Notes: a model not told the origin generated them from the sequence alone. Shown: positions 36,401 to 45,300, counted from the first letter of the stretch. The stretch is DNA of 64,000 nucleotides from Pseudotamlana agarivorans (GCF_018860245.1 NZ_JAHKPD010000011.1:186001-250000); one strand, 5' to 3'. Numbers and translations are program-made.

Positions 36401-37529
36401 TACTAAATGAAAATGATTTGTGAATTTTAAGTTTATCTATTTTTACCACCCCTTGTTCACTGTATACATCTACACAAGTACTTTCAAGAGAAAACACAGG
36501 GACTTCACAAGGTCCAATATCATGAGTCCAATTTAAAGACAGAGAATCTTCGCCTTCATTTTTATGTTCTTTATTTACATGTATTTTTTTTATTTTCCGA
36601 ACCCCTTCTATGCTAAGCACACTATGATATAAATCGGACAAGCGAATTTCTCTACGCCTTTCATAAGCTTCTAACTCATCGGTATCAATAAATCCAAAAC
36701 TTTTTTCGCTATATGGTCTTCCTGCAAAAATAGCATCGATGGGTTTTCCTTTGTTGAGAAGTTGGTTAAGCGTATAATATCTAATATCGGGTTGAATGAC
36801 ATTTTTTAACGCTTTAATAATTTCTGAATATGTGATTTTGGGATCATATCCTGCACGTATTTCGACATCGACACAGACACCAAAATTAATAGGCTCCAAA
36901 ATCTTTATATCTCTAAAATCTTCACATAAATTTCGATGTTGTAAAAGCCGTTCTCTGACCTCTTTTTTAAGTTCGTCTTCGTCCACAACATCATTCCCTT
37001 TTTCTATATAAACTTTATATAATCCATTTAAAAAGAGCTCTTCATATTTTGCATCTAAAACACAATCATCATTATCATTATTAGAATTTCGTGGGTAAGA
37101 ACAGCTTAAAGCTCTTGCATTTTGATCTATAAATAACTTTACTTCCTGATTAGCTGGTTCTAACCAAGCATTTCGAACACCTTTTATATCTAAAAGTAAT
37201 TTTCTATAATCGGTTATAGTTACTGGGTTTACAGTAAGTATTTCCAAAGGAGTTAAAAAATTATCGTCTTTATCCTGATTGTTCTCGCGAGCAATTAAAT
37301 CTTTGAAAGGAAGGTTTGTTTTATATCCTAAATCTATTAAAGCATATACTAAAACCTCTAGAATTGTTATTCCTGGATCATGTACGTTATGGTCGGTCCA
37401 TATTTTACCTGACAAATTCCCTATATGTTCAAGCCCTTCCTTTCTAAGGTTCTTAAAATCTAAATATTGAGGCAAATCTGGGTCGAGTTGCTTAATAGCA
37501 GATATTGTATTTTCTGACACTTCTGACAT
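30441..37529 (-). CDS. giant Afp12-like baseplate protein
   Basis: 2362 aa. Residues 15-75 (LDPDLPQYLDFKNLRKEGLE, WTDHNVHDPGITILEVL at 44-60) are the conserved start of Afp12/PVC12-type baseplate proteins, which join spike, wedge and sheath initiation. The family in Afp and PVC is roughly 1000 residues, so this copy is more than twice as long. The extra central region (about 730-1900) looks like many divergent modules of 60-90 residues with an aromatic first strand and a K-x-x-A-x-x-A-W helix (KAIAAWRKAK, EEAEDAWHKEW, KEEAWDDAF). It is very rich in Cys (for example CGCGGEE, SCCSEAFDAF). The tail (2200-2362) is Lys-rich. Confidence 0.85.
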   Translation of the reverse strand: MSEVSENTISAIKQLDPDLPQYLDFKNLRKEGLEHIGNLSGKIWTDHNVHDPGITILEVLVYALIDLGYKTNLPFKDLIARENNQDKDDNFLTPLEILTVNPVTITDYRKLLLDIKGVRNAWLEPANQEVKLFIDQNARALSCSYPRNSNNDNDDCVLDAKYEELFLNGLYKVYIEKGNDVVDEDELKKEVRERLLQHRNLCEDFRDIKILEPINFGVCVDVEIRAGYDPKITYSEIIKALKNVIQPDIRYYTLNQLLNKGKPIDAIFAGRPYSEKSFGFIDTDELEAYERRREIRLSDLYHSVLSIEGVRKIKKIHVNKEHKNEGEDSLSLNWTHDIGPCEVPVFSLESTCVDVYSEQGVVKIDKLKIHKSFSFSKKFELPSTSLNSEIPFGMYHEDIKDYYSIQNDFPVVYGIGEDGLPESATLLRKTQALQLKSYLMFYDQILANYTSQLTNIRSLFSLKSEQNKTQDEKKTYFTHIPESITGIEDLLRFYDSNPTQQQSSVLAYPVLEDEALEKALKQLENNPRTEFSIGNTCDTKNRLVDMFTFSSSNTRSVYMNQLIDSFYAKNYTIQILEDRFGCFFVLRPSLPNDVLIVGTKRYESASKAKIEAKNVAFIASTNMSYNLVTHKSENSNPDQHYFGIIYHPISYIDFIQGLTENKEEYLLRRKQFLDHLLARFGEEFTDYTLLQYKGKLSESKRNEEMIKDQSSYISEFPELSRNRGKAFNYLETSWNSDNVSGFEKRVSLLSGINNYQRRNLCNFEVTECYRLLLNDPNGIPLFRANRSFETKEELHHAASKVLLQIRDSDSYNTLEKSLNGFSASIIGRVFSEKPKDENIIITKYRFNQQLLNSEGKEIGLSNNITSKNSAVKKKDDFLKIGIPQILPNSSYSDKNRTYRLLSIDKDNHYLDVTHLDKSLAINPIETWKWDINTKHQKKIVSEISFSSEEKAWEDVINNGTIDNYLVKYKAGYKWALNIPNQQISFQGLNCYPDKNKAIAAWRKAKVLGSTIKNYTLDKGDKTHRLILKNEKKKVIAVSGKLEKSKTDIIEQCTKIFSNRTVKPKYVKETDKLGFRIPINSDLTSLVSYCVYDSKKEALLEMNNVFKFGKTKKNYLESGDEGNPEYNFLLRDAHNSFLALPPEHFEIASNRNNALKSILRFFKSNEAPVLIKKEPNTYVWSLFDNENVLLKSETEFSSKVRAQSNFDNVIASESLKSCHELCKEHIYKFDIISTPSQFKFIYGNTNISNELNPLFISEASYDNEGEAKKAYAEFIKKLPQLSLKETKQNEHPFEYGLYNKTIPLAIQYKKGGVKGDLSTAKQLKDYLSKIYKDSNTPNEEFISFQMAESQEKSYEWRFYKKNAPLARNPYLCLNKEQTEAIKRVVCEIIPPISLEKCPSKDIIICPDKDKKRYHYQVCFYDQEGHEFLLTSYVGYKTIEEAEDAWHKEWFEVINLARDPKQYMSGGKINPVEVYKKPEDKTCDDISFIAVIPDKRKTDKKEQELIDHYIQQANLYPLYKVEIDEEDEEQNGGIQKCKDKYKYRVVVSDKELIDTSCTLKDENEYQGALVWDSVDCFDSIVEVIDAYRHFYTLAGTYNNCRILCEKGKFYVGLVEVLAESSCDFTSKEEAWDDAFPEDKNSCGDCIPKGVRAFIYAAEDDRNYIPVCDQEYWKFKVVSPNYFVVDHNCWYNSECERDHQKNEWMDNLKALNWDNYTTGLLFENDEIILDDHRLTHIDSSPPNKGPFKICCDIVHDIRKCLKMCSKGIEKDKQLVEIRKCLVDQFKAYKCSEEEIKKEVCDDEKLMKHHKTIKLLELFDSDIHKFYNLINHFPIHKTDKGYCYKIYWEENDKVITEDGLQPCGCGGEEVIESKDACDEIYPFISSNCYSCCSEAFDAFKRFRELIELKKTFDFESVSKTKYGPYSFQIIDTSKVLAYHPQQYKCLQEVEDAIQITKDCVDNVGMHLLEHILLRPKTANECGLSIYRGDDVSVSSNVENCLLPICQDYCCDIEWQPDMDKEDPCSNNTEQNKIYHLPGTDPYSFWATIALPGWVKQFRTNESRQVFEKLLYKEVPALVGLNILWLSPSNMCKFEDEYKRWLEWIESSKKHLCGPQKLPICTLTDCIKTLKSEDACPTIPGEKGDCDCEEKDWVNDDECCMPNDTKGTIFWSCCEASDPVIYSEISNLESVSVKEKSVSKRKTSKKMPKSKASIEKVKKFVSEEKDVLTLVRKRKPKYLSKIKSLTENDIQKTKSYERTLFFLQNIPTVKAYAQLVKFYKRYSLHKDNNIEGFFYLLKIATWHLLDNMVLNQKGEIKKEDFDSLKTNLQILKRKGLSLKMLVKEWNIEEVKSLVNRKSLKQLKRILK

Positions 37530-37536
37530 ATTTACA

Positions 37537-40500
37537 TTAATTAATAGGATTAATCAGTGTTAAAGGTTCTATATCTCTACATTCATTATCTTCTGGACAT
37601 ATCTCCTTATTGGTATCAACACATAGTGTTCCGCCTGTTAAAACAGATCTTGCTGTCAATGGTTTTATGATAGATCCTGTTTGCCCACATGGGCCAACTA
37701 ATTCAAGTTCTGAAATAAAGTCTATATATTCAAGCTGTTCAACAAAACCAACGATATCTGAAAAAAGCACTGCTTGTCCAAAAGCTAATTTTTCAGAATC
37801 GCCTAGTGACCAAGGCGCTAAAAATAAGTGGATGTCATCTTTTAGTTTTTGCTTATAGAAATCATCTGACTTGCCACGATGCAGTCTAACAGAAATGGTC
37901 ACGTCAACATATTCAAACCTTGGGTTCATCACTTTTAATCGGGCAAAAGGAGACGTGCGTTTTCTAATATGATCTCCAATTTTTTCTAATAAACTTATTG
38001 GTATTTTTGGTTCTTGTAAATTTCCCGATTTAAGCTTTGTTAAATCAGGAATTACAGTTACCACTACATAGCCAGGAGCTATTTCTAGGTCACGTTCATA
38101 ACTAATAGCCGAAAGTCCCATAGTATGTGTAATACATTTAGCTTTATAAATTTCTGGAAACCCTTCTAAAACAATTTTTTCATAGTCATTTAGCATTAAT
38201 GCTCTACCTTTATGTTTTAGATGTTCACTTACACGTGTATAAAAATGCCCTTCTGCCTCTGGCTTTCTACCTCCAAATGCAGGATATATTTGCGCAACTT
38301 TTTTAACATTGAAATCGCCTTCAACTAATTTTGATATACTGCCAGGGGCAAGTTCATTTTCTAATCTGCTTTTGTCGCTTAATTCACTAAATCTAGCCGA
38401 TGTTTTTACAGCTTGTGTATGTACTCCTATGATTTCGGCTGTTGCTTTTACATTTTTTGGTGATGATGCTCTAATCCAATATAAAGGGTCAGGCATTATT
38501 GTATTTCCATCGTTATTTATATCATCTGGTACTGCGACAGTAACGATACCTGATACTGTAAACCCATCTGTTTCATCAGAAATAATGTCAAAATCATATG
38601 CTAAGGGTTTCCATTCATTTTCACTGAGATAATGCCAGTCAATTTTAGCTCTTTCCAGTTCAGAATTAGCTGTTGCTTCTGCTAACTGAAAAAGTATTGA
38701 TAGGTTTCCACCTTTCGTTATATTCTCTATCCCAATAAATAGTGTGCCTTCAGCATCAAAATATGGAAAAAGTGTTGGGTTTTGTTCTATAGCTTCATAT
38801 TTGGACGTGTTTTCATAAGGATAGAGATGAATGATATCCATATTTTGTTTTTCAGCACTTGCCGAATAATCGATATATAAATTTTTAATAATAGGTGTCC
38901 AAGGTTCATTTGGGATTAGTGCCTGGTAAGCATTTGAATTAAAAAATTTCAAAATATTTGTATTATCGAGCACATCGTAAAAGTCGTCAAATGAGCCTTT
39001 AAGATTATCGATATATGTGTCGAGAGCTAATCCATCTAATCGAAGCTCCAGTAATGCATTTGCAATAAAACCTACAACATCACTTAAAGCCTGATTTGCT
39101 GCGCCAGTACCTGTAGTTAGATCTTGAATACTGGTACCTATGTCTCCTAAAAAAGTAATAATTGCTGGAAGATCAAATGGATTCCCTAAAAAAGTAGCAA
39201 TACTAGTGCTTATAGTAGTCAATTGTGTTTTTACATTCTCAACTGAAGCCAAAAGCGCAGTATCATCTTGAAGAAATTCGATTGCTGCCTCAACGGCATC
39301 ATGAATCTTTTGCAATTCATCACTTAATCCTGTTAAAACTTCTTCTATCCCTAAACTTAAAAAATCAAGAAATGGATGCACCACTGTTTTCCCAGATTCT
39401 TCTATATAGATGGCATCAGTTAATTTTTTCCCGCCATTAGCTTCAATATTGGCATAGGCAAGCATTTGCCTTGCTAAAACAAAAGGATATTCTTTATGTA
39501 AAAAATCTTGATCAGCTAGTGTAAATCTTAAAAACCCGTTAAGTGAATTTTTAAACACATCTATAGGTTGATTATAGTCTACAAAACTATTAACACCTTT
39601 GTTTTCAACCTCCCATCCATATTTAGTCATTTCACAGGTTAAGCCTCCAAATGCAGCTACTGTTTTTTCGAATAAGTTAATTTTAGAAAGATTATTCCAA
39701 GTCCCATCTTTTAATTTTCCTATTCTTAAATGAAAATCATCTTCATCTAAGCCAAGTTTATTGATATCTGTAGGAACACCTAGATCTTTTTCTTTTTTGA
39801 GATAAGCTTTATAATAATCATTAAAGCTATCGGGTTTATCCTTCCATTCTAAATTTACTCTTATAGAATCCCACTTTTTAAATAATACTTCTTTACTTCC
39901 TATATAAAAACTAGAACCAAAACAAGAGGCGTTATTATCATCTGGATTTTCTCCACATTTCGGCGTACCTTCAGGAGGCTCTAACTGATTCATAGGATCA
40001 AAACCTGGAACTTCAGGACGTAATCCAAATGGAAATAATTGACTTTTAATATCTAAAGTTCCTTCATCATTTTGAACAATTAAATTCTTGACACCACAAA
40101 CTTTGACATCAATATCTGCATCAATTAATTTTAAACATTTCAGAAAATTATAAGGTGAAACTTTGTTTTGAGGGCTTTCAATATCTTTTTTTCTCAAACA
40201 GCAATTTATATCTGAAGAAGGTATATCACATTCAATTTCTACGTCTTCATTTAACTCTATCTTTACTACAGGCTGTGATTCTTTTAGATTAATTTTTTCG
40301 TTGAGTACTGATTCGTCAAAAAAAGTTACTGGTTCAATTTCCGGTTTTAAAGTCACATTTATTTCAAACTCTATCTTACCAGGTGGGTTTTTAGCTATGA
40401 TTGTTGGTGTTGCCTGTACCCATTCCTTTTCACCACTAAACCAAACTTTAAATAGTGGTTCTACATTGCTATTTGAAGCAGTTATAAACTCTGGCAAGCA

Positions 40501-41901
40501 TGATGTAATTGATTCCCTTTCTTCATCATTCTGAAATACTAAACCACAATTCAAAACAATTTTTATGCTTCGTTTTCCTTCTTGCAATAACAGCACTGGC
40601 GATGCTAATGCAAATCCTAATCTCGCTTTGGGATAGTGCTCTGGTATTTCTTTTCCCTCTAAAATATACTTACTATATTTTGAACCCAAAGTAGGCCAGT
40701 TTTTTGGCTGATTATCCTTAAAATCTTTTTTCTTTCCATCAGCTTTATTTGCTATTGGTGCCATATATACACCTTCAATGTACTCATCTTCTTTTTTATT
40801 TTTAATAGGACATAAAGACAATGTTCTTAAGTCGTTAACTTGCGCCTTATCTATTACAATTTCCTGATTCAAACCAAATTGAATATCTTGTTTATTAAGG
40901 TCTTTCCCATCTTTTAATAACAAGTTTTTTTTTAGTAAGTAGGCGTCTTGATGATTTGCAACTTCAAACACAATATGAGCCATGTCTGGAACAGCCTCTT
41001 TAGGAACCATTTTTAACACTTCCTCATAAAAGAAATCTAAATGCTTCTTAGTTAACTCATTGATGTTACCTTGAAAATATTTAAATAACTCTAGAAAAGC
41101 AAATAGTAATGCAATATGTGGTTCGTGCTTTTTTTGTAATGATTCTTTTAAAGGAATTAAACTTTCTCCAATATAATCTGGAGCTGCAATCACAATGTTT
41201 TGCATACCAGTTAACACTTGATAAAATATGGTATTCAATACATCGCCAGCTTTTAAAAAAGCTTCTTTCTTCCCTTTTTTCACATACTTAATACATAAGT
41301 CCAATGCATATATCTCATCTACTTTTAACTGCCATGGCGTTTTTATAAAATCAATGAAATTCTTTTTTGTTATACACAAAAAATTAGCACTAGAATTATA
41401 CAAGCATATATAGGATATTATAGGTTCTAAGAATGAGCTTTTAATTATTCCTACTAATGATTCGGTAAAACTATTCTCATTATATTCAACCGATTTATAT
41501 AGCAGTGTTATAGGTGTAATAATTTTATTAAATATAAAATTGAATAGTGATTCTAGAGATTCCTTTGAAGGATTTGCCTCTAACTCCTGATATAAGAGGA
41601 GAAATTGAGTCTCTAATTTATCAATTGATGTTTTACTTAAAGTTGCGAGTTGGAAAGGAAGGCTGTCTTCAAAAAATAATGACCACGTATTTAATTCCTG
41701 AGATTCGCCATCTGTTTCCGTTTTTTTATACTCATAGAAATTAATCTGTCTTGCATAGTCATTAATTAAATACAATCGATCGGCCAGAGTTTTTCCATCA
41801 ATAGGAGCCGCATCTGTCCCTAAAGCCTGAATCACTCTATTTCTTTGGCTAGTCCCAGTTCTATTTTTTAATGGGTGTGCTATGTTTGACGGATTTTTCA
41901 T
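37537..41901 (-). CDS. baseplate J/gp47-like protein (Afp11-like)
   Basis: 1454 aa. The C-terminal 250 residues carry the baseplate-J pattern: RALMLNDYEKIVLEGFPEIY, PGYVVVTVIPDLTKL, RTSPFARLKVMNPRFEYVDV and LAPWSLGDSEKLAFGQAVLF, ending VEQLEYIDFISELELVG. The centre has long insertions, including a helical region near 870-1010 with many Leu/Thr/Ile and Asp-Gly spacers. In Afp-like particles this subunit builds the inner wedge ring of the baseplate around the spike. The gene follows the gp25 gene and precedes the Afp12-like gene by 7 bp. Confidence 0.88.
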   Translation of the reverse strand: MKNPSNIAHPLKNRTGTSQRNRVIQALGTDAAPIDGKTLADRLYLINDYARQINFYEYKKTETDGESQELNTWSLFFEDSLPFQLATLSKTSIDKLETQFLLLYQELEANPSKESLESLFNFIFNKIITPITLLYKSVEYNENSFTESLVGIIKSSFLEPIISYICLYNSSANFLCITKKNFIDFIKTPWQLKVDEIYALDLCIKYVKKGKKEAFLKAGDVLNTIFYQVLTGMQNIVIAAPDYIGESLIPLKESLQKKHEPHIALLFAFLELFKYFQGNINELTKKHLDFFYEEVLKMVPKEAVPDMAHIVFEVANHQDAYLLKKNLLLKDGKDLNKQDIQFGLNQEIVIDKAQVNDLRTLSLCPIKNKKEDEYIEGVYMAPIANKADGKKKDFKDNQPKNWPTLGSKYSKYILEGKEIPEHYPKARLGFALASPVLLLQEGKRSIKIVLNCGLVFQNDEERESITSCLPEFITASNSNVEPLFKVWFSGEKEWVQATPTIIAKNPPGKIEFEINVTLKPEIEPVTFFDESVLNEKINLKESQPVVKIELNEDVEIECDIPSSDINCCLRKKDIESPQNKVSPYNFLKCLKLIDADIDVKVCGVKNLIVQNDEGTLDIKSQLFPFGLRPEVPGFDPMNQLEPPEGTPKCGENPDDNNASCFGSSFYIGSKEVLFKKWDSIRVNLEWKDKPDSFNDYYKAYLKKEKDLGVPTDINKLGLDEDDFHLRIGKLKDGTWNNLSKINLFEKTVAAFGGLTCEMTKYGWEVENKGVNSFVDYNQPIDVFKNSLNGFLRFTLADQDFLHKEYPFVLARQMLAYANIEANGGKKLTDAIYIEESGKTVVHPFLDFLSLGIEEVLTGLSDELQKIHDAVEAAIEFLQDDTALLASVENVKTQLTTISTSIATFLGNPFDLPAIITFLGDIGTSIQDLTTGTGAANQALSDVVGFIANALLELRLDGLALDTYIDNLKGSFDDFYDVLDNTNILKFFNSNAYQALIPNEPWTPIIKNLYIDYSASAEKQNMDIIHLYPYENTSKYEAIEQNPTLFPYFDAEGTLFIGIENITKGGNLSILFQLAEATANSELERAKIDWHYLSENEWKPLAYDFDIISDETDGFTVSGIVTVAVPDDINNDGNTIMPDPLYWIRASSPKNVKATAEIIGVHTQAVKTSARFSELSDKSRLENELAPGSISKLVEGDFNVKKVAQIYPAFGGRKPEAEGHFYTRVSEHLKHKGRALMLNDYEKIVLEGFPEIYKAKCITHTMGLSAISYERDLEIAPGYVVVTVIPDLTKLKSGNLQEPKIPISLLEKIGDHIRKRTSPFARLKVMNPRFEYVDVTISVRLHRGKSDDFYKQKLKDDIHLFLAPWSLGDSEKLAFGQAVLFSDIVGFVEQLEYIDFISELELVGPCGQTGSIIKPLTARSVLTGGTLCVDTNKEICPEDNECRDIEPLTLINPIN

Positions 41902-41918
41902 TTACTTAAATAATCTTT

Positions 41919-42341
41919 TTATATCCCTTGATTGGCTTCTCTTAAATAAAAGTCATACACATAATTATACCGTGTATTTGTGCCCTCAATTTCATAGTGA
42001 ATATCAATCTTCAGGAAACCTTCGATTAAATCAAAGGAATCTTCTTGGGTTATGTCTATTCTTTCTAAACTAATTCTAGGTTCAAAAAAGAGTATCGCTC
42101 TTTCAACTAAATCCTTTATAAAACCGATAAAGGCATTATCGATACTCTCAAATTGATAATCTCTTAAGTTGCACCCATAATCGGGTTGCATAACACGTTC
42201 GCCAAAGCTCGTCGAAAGTAAAATTTCAAGACTTTGTTCTATGTCTTTTTCGGCACTAACCATAGTCACGGTTTTACTGTCGCTATCAAAAGTTGGTGGA
42301 AATGACCAACCTGTTCCTAAATATGCTTTGTCATTATTCAT
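41919..42341 (-). CDS. gp25/GPW-like baseplate wedge protein (Afp9-like)
   Basis: 140 aa, the normal size. The sequence TVTMVSAEKDIEQSLEILLS followed by TSFGERVMQPDYGCNLRDYQ contains the E-R-x-M-x-P-x-Y/F-G-C/S signature of the T4 gp25 family; RISLERIDI lies in the second half. Gp25 is a core wedge component that contacts the sheath. The stop of the PAAR gene and this ATG are one base apart, so translation is coupled. Confidence 0.95.
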   Translation of the reverse strand: MNNDKAYLGTGWSFPPTFDSDSKTVTMVSAEKDIEQSLEILLSTSFGERVMQPDYGCNLRDYQFESIDNAFIGFIKDLVERAILFFEPRISLERIDITQEDSFDLIEGFLKIDIHYEIEGTNTRYNYVYDFYLREANQGI

Positions 42342-42342
42342 A

Positions 42343-42633
42343 TTACCCTCCTATCATTACTGTTGGAAACCCTTGAACGATGTTTCCTCCATGCGATGTC
42401 ATGTCACCCATTCTTACTGCAGGACTACCTCCAATAAAAACAGTAGACGACCCTTTTAATATAGTATCTGGAGGGCCTACGCAAACGCACATATCTCCAA
42501 CTACAGCAGCCGGTTGCCCTCCAATTAAAACATTAGGCTTTGCTGGTCCAACAATTGGCCCTCCTACATGCGGCACTGGTCCATTAAACATTGGACACAC
42601 ATGCATATCTCCTAATCTTGCTGCTGCTCCCAT
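42343..42633 (-). CDS. PAAR spike-tip protein (Afp10-like)
   Basis: 96 aa. Starts MGAAARLGDMHVCPM and contains repeated PAAR-type strands: PNVLIGGQPAAVVGDMC, STVFIGGSPAVRMGDMTSHG and FPTVMIGG, with His and Cys residues (H11, C13, H22 region, C49, C51, H81) positioned to bind the tip metal. It caps the VgrG trimer as the piercing tip and can carry effectors in related systems. Confidence 0.96.
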   Translation of the reverse strand: MGAAARLGDMHVCPMFNGPVPHVGGPIVGPAKPNVLIGGQPAAVVGDMCVCVGPPDTILKGSSTVFIGGSPAVRMGDMTSHGGNIVQGFPTVMIGG

Positions 42634-42642
42634 AGTATTTGT

Positions 42643-44439
42643 TTAATTTATATTAACTAAAGCCCCTTTGATCTCTGTAATTCCATCTGATGAAAACTTA
42701 GCAGTTGCTCCCTTCATTTCTATATTTGCATTGGCCTTGGCCTCTATTTGCATCGCACTTAATTTCATTTCCATTCCTGCTTTTATATCTACTTTACCCG
42801 AGGCTTCAATTTTTATATCTCCTGGGCTATTTATTTCTATACCCGATGAATCCATTTTTGTTAGATTCCCATTCTGATCTTCAATCGTTATTGAGGTTGT
42901 ATCTTCGTCTAATTTGATACTGTTACCTGCTGGTGTATCAATCACTATCGTTTTGGTATCATCATTAAAATAAACCCTCAAATTGGATCTGGTTACAAAC
43001 CCTTTTTCATGATTATCATCTTGTGCATTAATTGGTGCTGGTTTTGCACTACTATTAAGCATTCCCAAAACAACAGCTTCTCTAGGATCATCATTTAAAA
43101 ATCCTACGATAACCTCATCTTCTATTTCTGGCAAGAAAAATGACCCTCTACCTCCATTGACATTACCTTTACCAGCATCTAATGTGGCTACTCTCGCCCA
43201 TACGCCTCTTGCTGAATTATCTATAATTGGTAATCTTACCAGTATTCTATTTTCTCCTTCTGGATCATCCTGCAACTGAACTACTTTTCCTATATGCAAA
43301 CCATTAATAGCTGGCACTAATCCTGCTGCAGGCACATCTGTTATATTCTTATGAATATGAGAAAAGCAGTCTTCCTTTAAACCAAATTGCGCCTGTGTAT
43401 ACCATGATCCATTATAAACATCATGCCTAATACCAGAAACAAAAGCATTCCCTGTAAACCTTGCACCAACCCCTTGCAAACCTATTAATTGACTTGGCTT
43501 AATAGCTCCAAATCCAATAAATTTAGCCCGTCCTTGTATTTTTGAAAGTCGACTGATCTGCATCAAAGATTTTGTCCATTCTTGCAACTCTTCTTCAATC
43601 GCCTGACCTGTGTGTCTGAGCTCAAATTTTTCAGGACTTATTAATTCGGCTAAATCTTCTCCGCTAACGTTTCCTAGTTCGTTAATTGGTACACTGTCGG
43701 TTACATGTTCAAACATATTTTGCCCAGAATAATCCCATGATTTAGCCTCAACTGATGTCCACTGATTTCTAGAATCCATTTCGGCCTCAAAATCAATAAG
43801 TGTTGATCCAAATAATACTGAAAGCGAAGGATCTTCATTTGTAACAGGAGCTTTGATATTAATAACACCATCATCAACAACTACTAATTTACCATTGGCT
43901 TCAGCTCTTAGTAATAAAAAGTCCCAATCTGTACAATGATGCTGTACCATTTCTAAATGACTAATAGTAGTAACTTCTACATCATGACTTAAAGTCGAAT
44001 ATCTGTCTATTATCTGCTCCATAATCTCACTGTCTCTCAGCTCTTCATAATAATAATTATGCCTTCCTAATGTCATTTTTACGACCTCATCTCTACAATC
44101 TAATATCAATTGAGTTTCACCATTTTCTTTAACTTTAATACCATGTTTAACTATTATTCCTTTAAATAGCAGGTCATTTTCTCCATCTCGACCTGTTTTT
44201 ATTACTATTGACTTACCTGGTAAAAATTCTTCTTCTTCACTTATTTTAAAACTCTCATCTGCAGAATCTCCATCTTTTAAAACAATTTTAGCTGTTGGGA
44301 TTTTATTTACCTCTTTTACTATTGAAATTGAAATTACCTGATAGCCTGGATCAACTAATTGTTCGTTAATCAGGATATCAAACGTTGCTACATTATATGA
44401 GGCTTCTACAGGTATTTCTCTATTTTTCATACTATTCAA
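42643..44439 (-). CDS. VgrG-like spike protein (Afp8-like)
   Basis: 598 aa. The N-terminal 360 residues are the gp27-like hub (ATFDILINEQLVDPGYQVIS, GLFKGIIVKHG-type strands, HHCTDWDFLLLRAEANGKLV). An OB fold of gp5 type covers about 370-460 (GKVVQLQDDPEGENRILVRL, WARVATLDAGKG, FLPEIEDEVIVGFLNDDPRE). The last 110 residues are a repetitive beta-helix needle (SITIEDQNGNLTKMDSSGIE, KIEASGKVDIKAGMEMKLSA). It forms the trimeric central spike. Its 5' end overlaps the LysM gene by 8 bp. Confidence 0.95.
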   Translation of the reverse strand: MNSMKNREIPVEASYNVATFDILINEQLVDPGYQVISISIVKEVNKIPTAKIVLKDGDSADESFKISEEEEFLPGKSIVIKTGRDGENDLLFKGIIVKHGIKVKENGETQLILDCRDEVVKMTLGRHNYYYEELRDSEIMEQIIDRYSTLSHDVEVTTISHLEMVQHHCTDWDFLLLRAEANGKLVVVDDGVINIKAPVTNEDPSLSVLFGSTLIDFEAEMDSRNQWTSVEAKSWDYSGQNMFEHVTDSVPINELGNVSGEDLAELISPEKFELRHTGQAIEEELQEWTKSLMQISRLSKIQGRAKFIGFGAIKPSQLIGLQGVGARFTGNAFVSGIRHDVYNGSWYTQAQFGLKEDCFSHIHKNITDVPAAGLVPAINGLHIGKVVQLQDDPEGENRILVRLPIIDNSARGVWARVATLDAGKGNVNGGRGSFFLPEIEDEVIVGFLNDDPREAVVLGMLNSSAKPAPINAQDDNHEKGFVTRSNLRVYFNDDTKTIVIDTPAGNSIKLDEDTTSITIEDQNGNLTKMDSSGIEINSPGDIKIEASGKVDIKAGMEMKLSAMQIEAKANANIEMKGATAKFSSDGITEIKGALVNIN

Positions 44440-45136
44440 CTGTTTTTACAAGAGGAGGAAAAACCAAGGATACACCTGGCTTTATTTTTCTGAAAGTTGT
44501 TAAACCATTAGCCCTAGCTATTTGCGTTATATACTTCGGGTCTTTATAGATTTGGTGTGTCATAAAATCTAACCGATCACCAGCTTTTACTTGCTTAACA
44601 TGCGTTAAATCTGGTGATTTTTTACATTCCCGTGCGACCCGCTCTTTTTGAGATAGATACTCTAAAAAAGTAGCACTAACTTTAATACGTAACGGATCTC
44701 CATTAGGTTTAAATAGTGTATAATTTAATGCGAGATCGGTTAAAACACAGGTAAACACTAATGTTCCCCAATGAATTTTTAAAAAATTCGGACGGTGTAT
44801 GCCACAGTTCATTTTATAAACGGCATTCATTAGGGCTTTTAATTCATCTTTGACAAACTGTTTTCCTGCAATAGGTTTGTATCCTTGAATAGAATTTGTC
44901 TCATCGAGCACAAAATCAAGCTTGAGCACCTCTGGATCAGTTCCTCTGTAGTCTGGATTAGTTCCTTGATTTCCCTGACCTTGTTGTCTATTTAATGTTA
45001 CTTTTAAGTTTCTGTTAAAACTCTCTGGATTAACAGGCAAAGCAATGGGGTCTGGACTTGTTGAGGATTTTATTTTAAACTCCTCGTCATCATACGCATG
45101 AATTAAAACCTTTACTAATTTTCCTGACTCATTCAT
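44432..45136 (-). CDS. LysM-containing tube/baseplate adaptor (Afp7-like)
   Basis: 234 aa. A C-terminal LysM module (VKAGDRLDFMTHQIYKDPKY, then ANGLTTFRKIKPGVSLVFPP) follows a beta-rich domain (LPVNPESFNRNLKVTLNRQQ, TDPEVLKLDFVLDETN, LKIHWGTLVFTCVLTDLALN). This matches Afp7/gp53-type proteins that adapt the spike hub to the tube. Its ATG overlaps the stop of the small DUF5908 gene by one base and its end overlaps vgrG by 8 bp, so these genes are translationally linked. Confidence 0.92.
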   Translation of the reverse strand: MNESGKLVKVLIHAYDDEEFKIKSSTSPDPIALPVNPESFNRNLKVTLNRQQGQGNQGTNPDYRGTDPEVLKLDFVLDETNSIQGYKPIAGKQFVKDELKALMNAVYKMNCGIHRPNFLKIHWGTLVFTCVLTDLALNYTLFKPNGDPLRIKVSATFLEYLSQKERVARECKKSPDLTHVKQVKAGDRLDFMTHQIYKDPKYITQIARANGLTTFRKIKPGVSLVFPPLVKTVE

Positions 45137-45297
45137 TATCTTTCTGACTTTTCTTTTATTATACTAAGTACTTTTTCTACAATTTCATTAATAGTAGATT
45201 CATCACTTGTACTACCAGCAGCACTATTTGAACTAGAACTACTCTTTTCATCTCCTACAGAAGCTTTTATAACTAATTCTCTAATTTCTAAAGGCAT
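45136..45297 (-). CDS. small DUF5908 eCIS protein
   Basis: 53 aa, from the ATG at 45295-45297. It starts MPLEIRELVIKASVGDEKSS, has a Ser-rich middle and ends EIVEKVLSIIKEKSER. The M-P-(I/L)-E-I-(K/R)-E-L start and the terminal amphipathic helix are the pattern of DUF5908, a tiny protein regularly encoded between tube and LysM genes in Bacteroidetes contractile injection clusters. Function unknown. Its stop overlaps the next start by one base. Its size makes it easy to miss in gene calling. Confidence 0.85.
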   Translation of the reverse strand: MPLEIRELVIKASVGDEKSSSSSNSAAGSTSDESTINEIVEKVLSIIKEKSER

Positions 45298-45300
45298 TTT

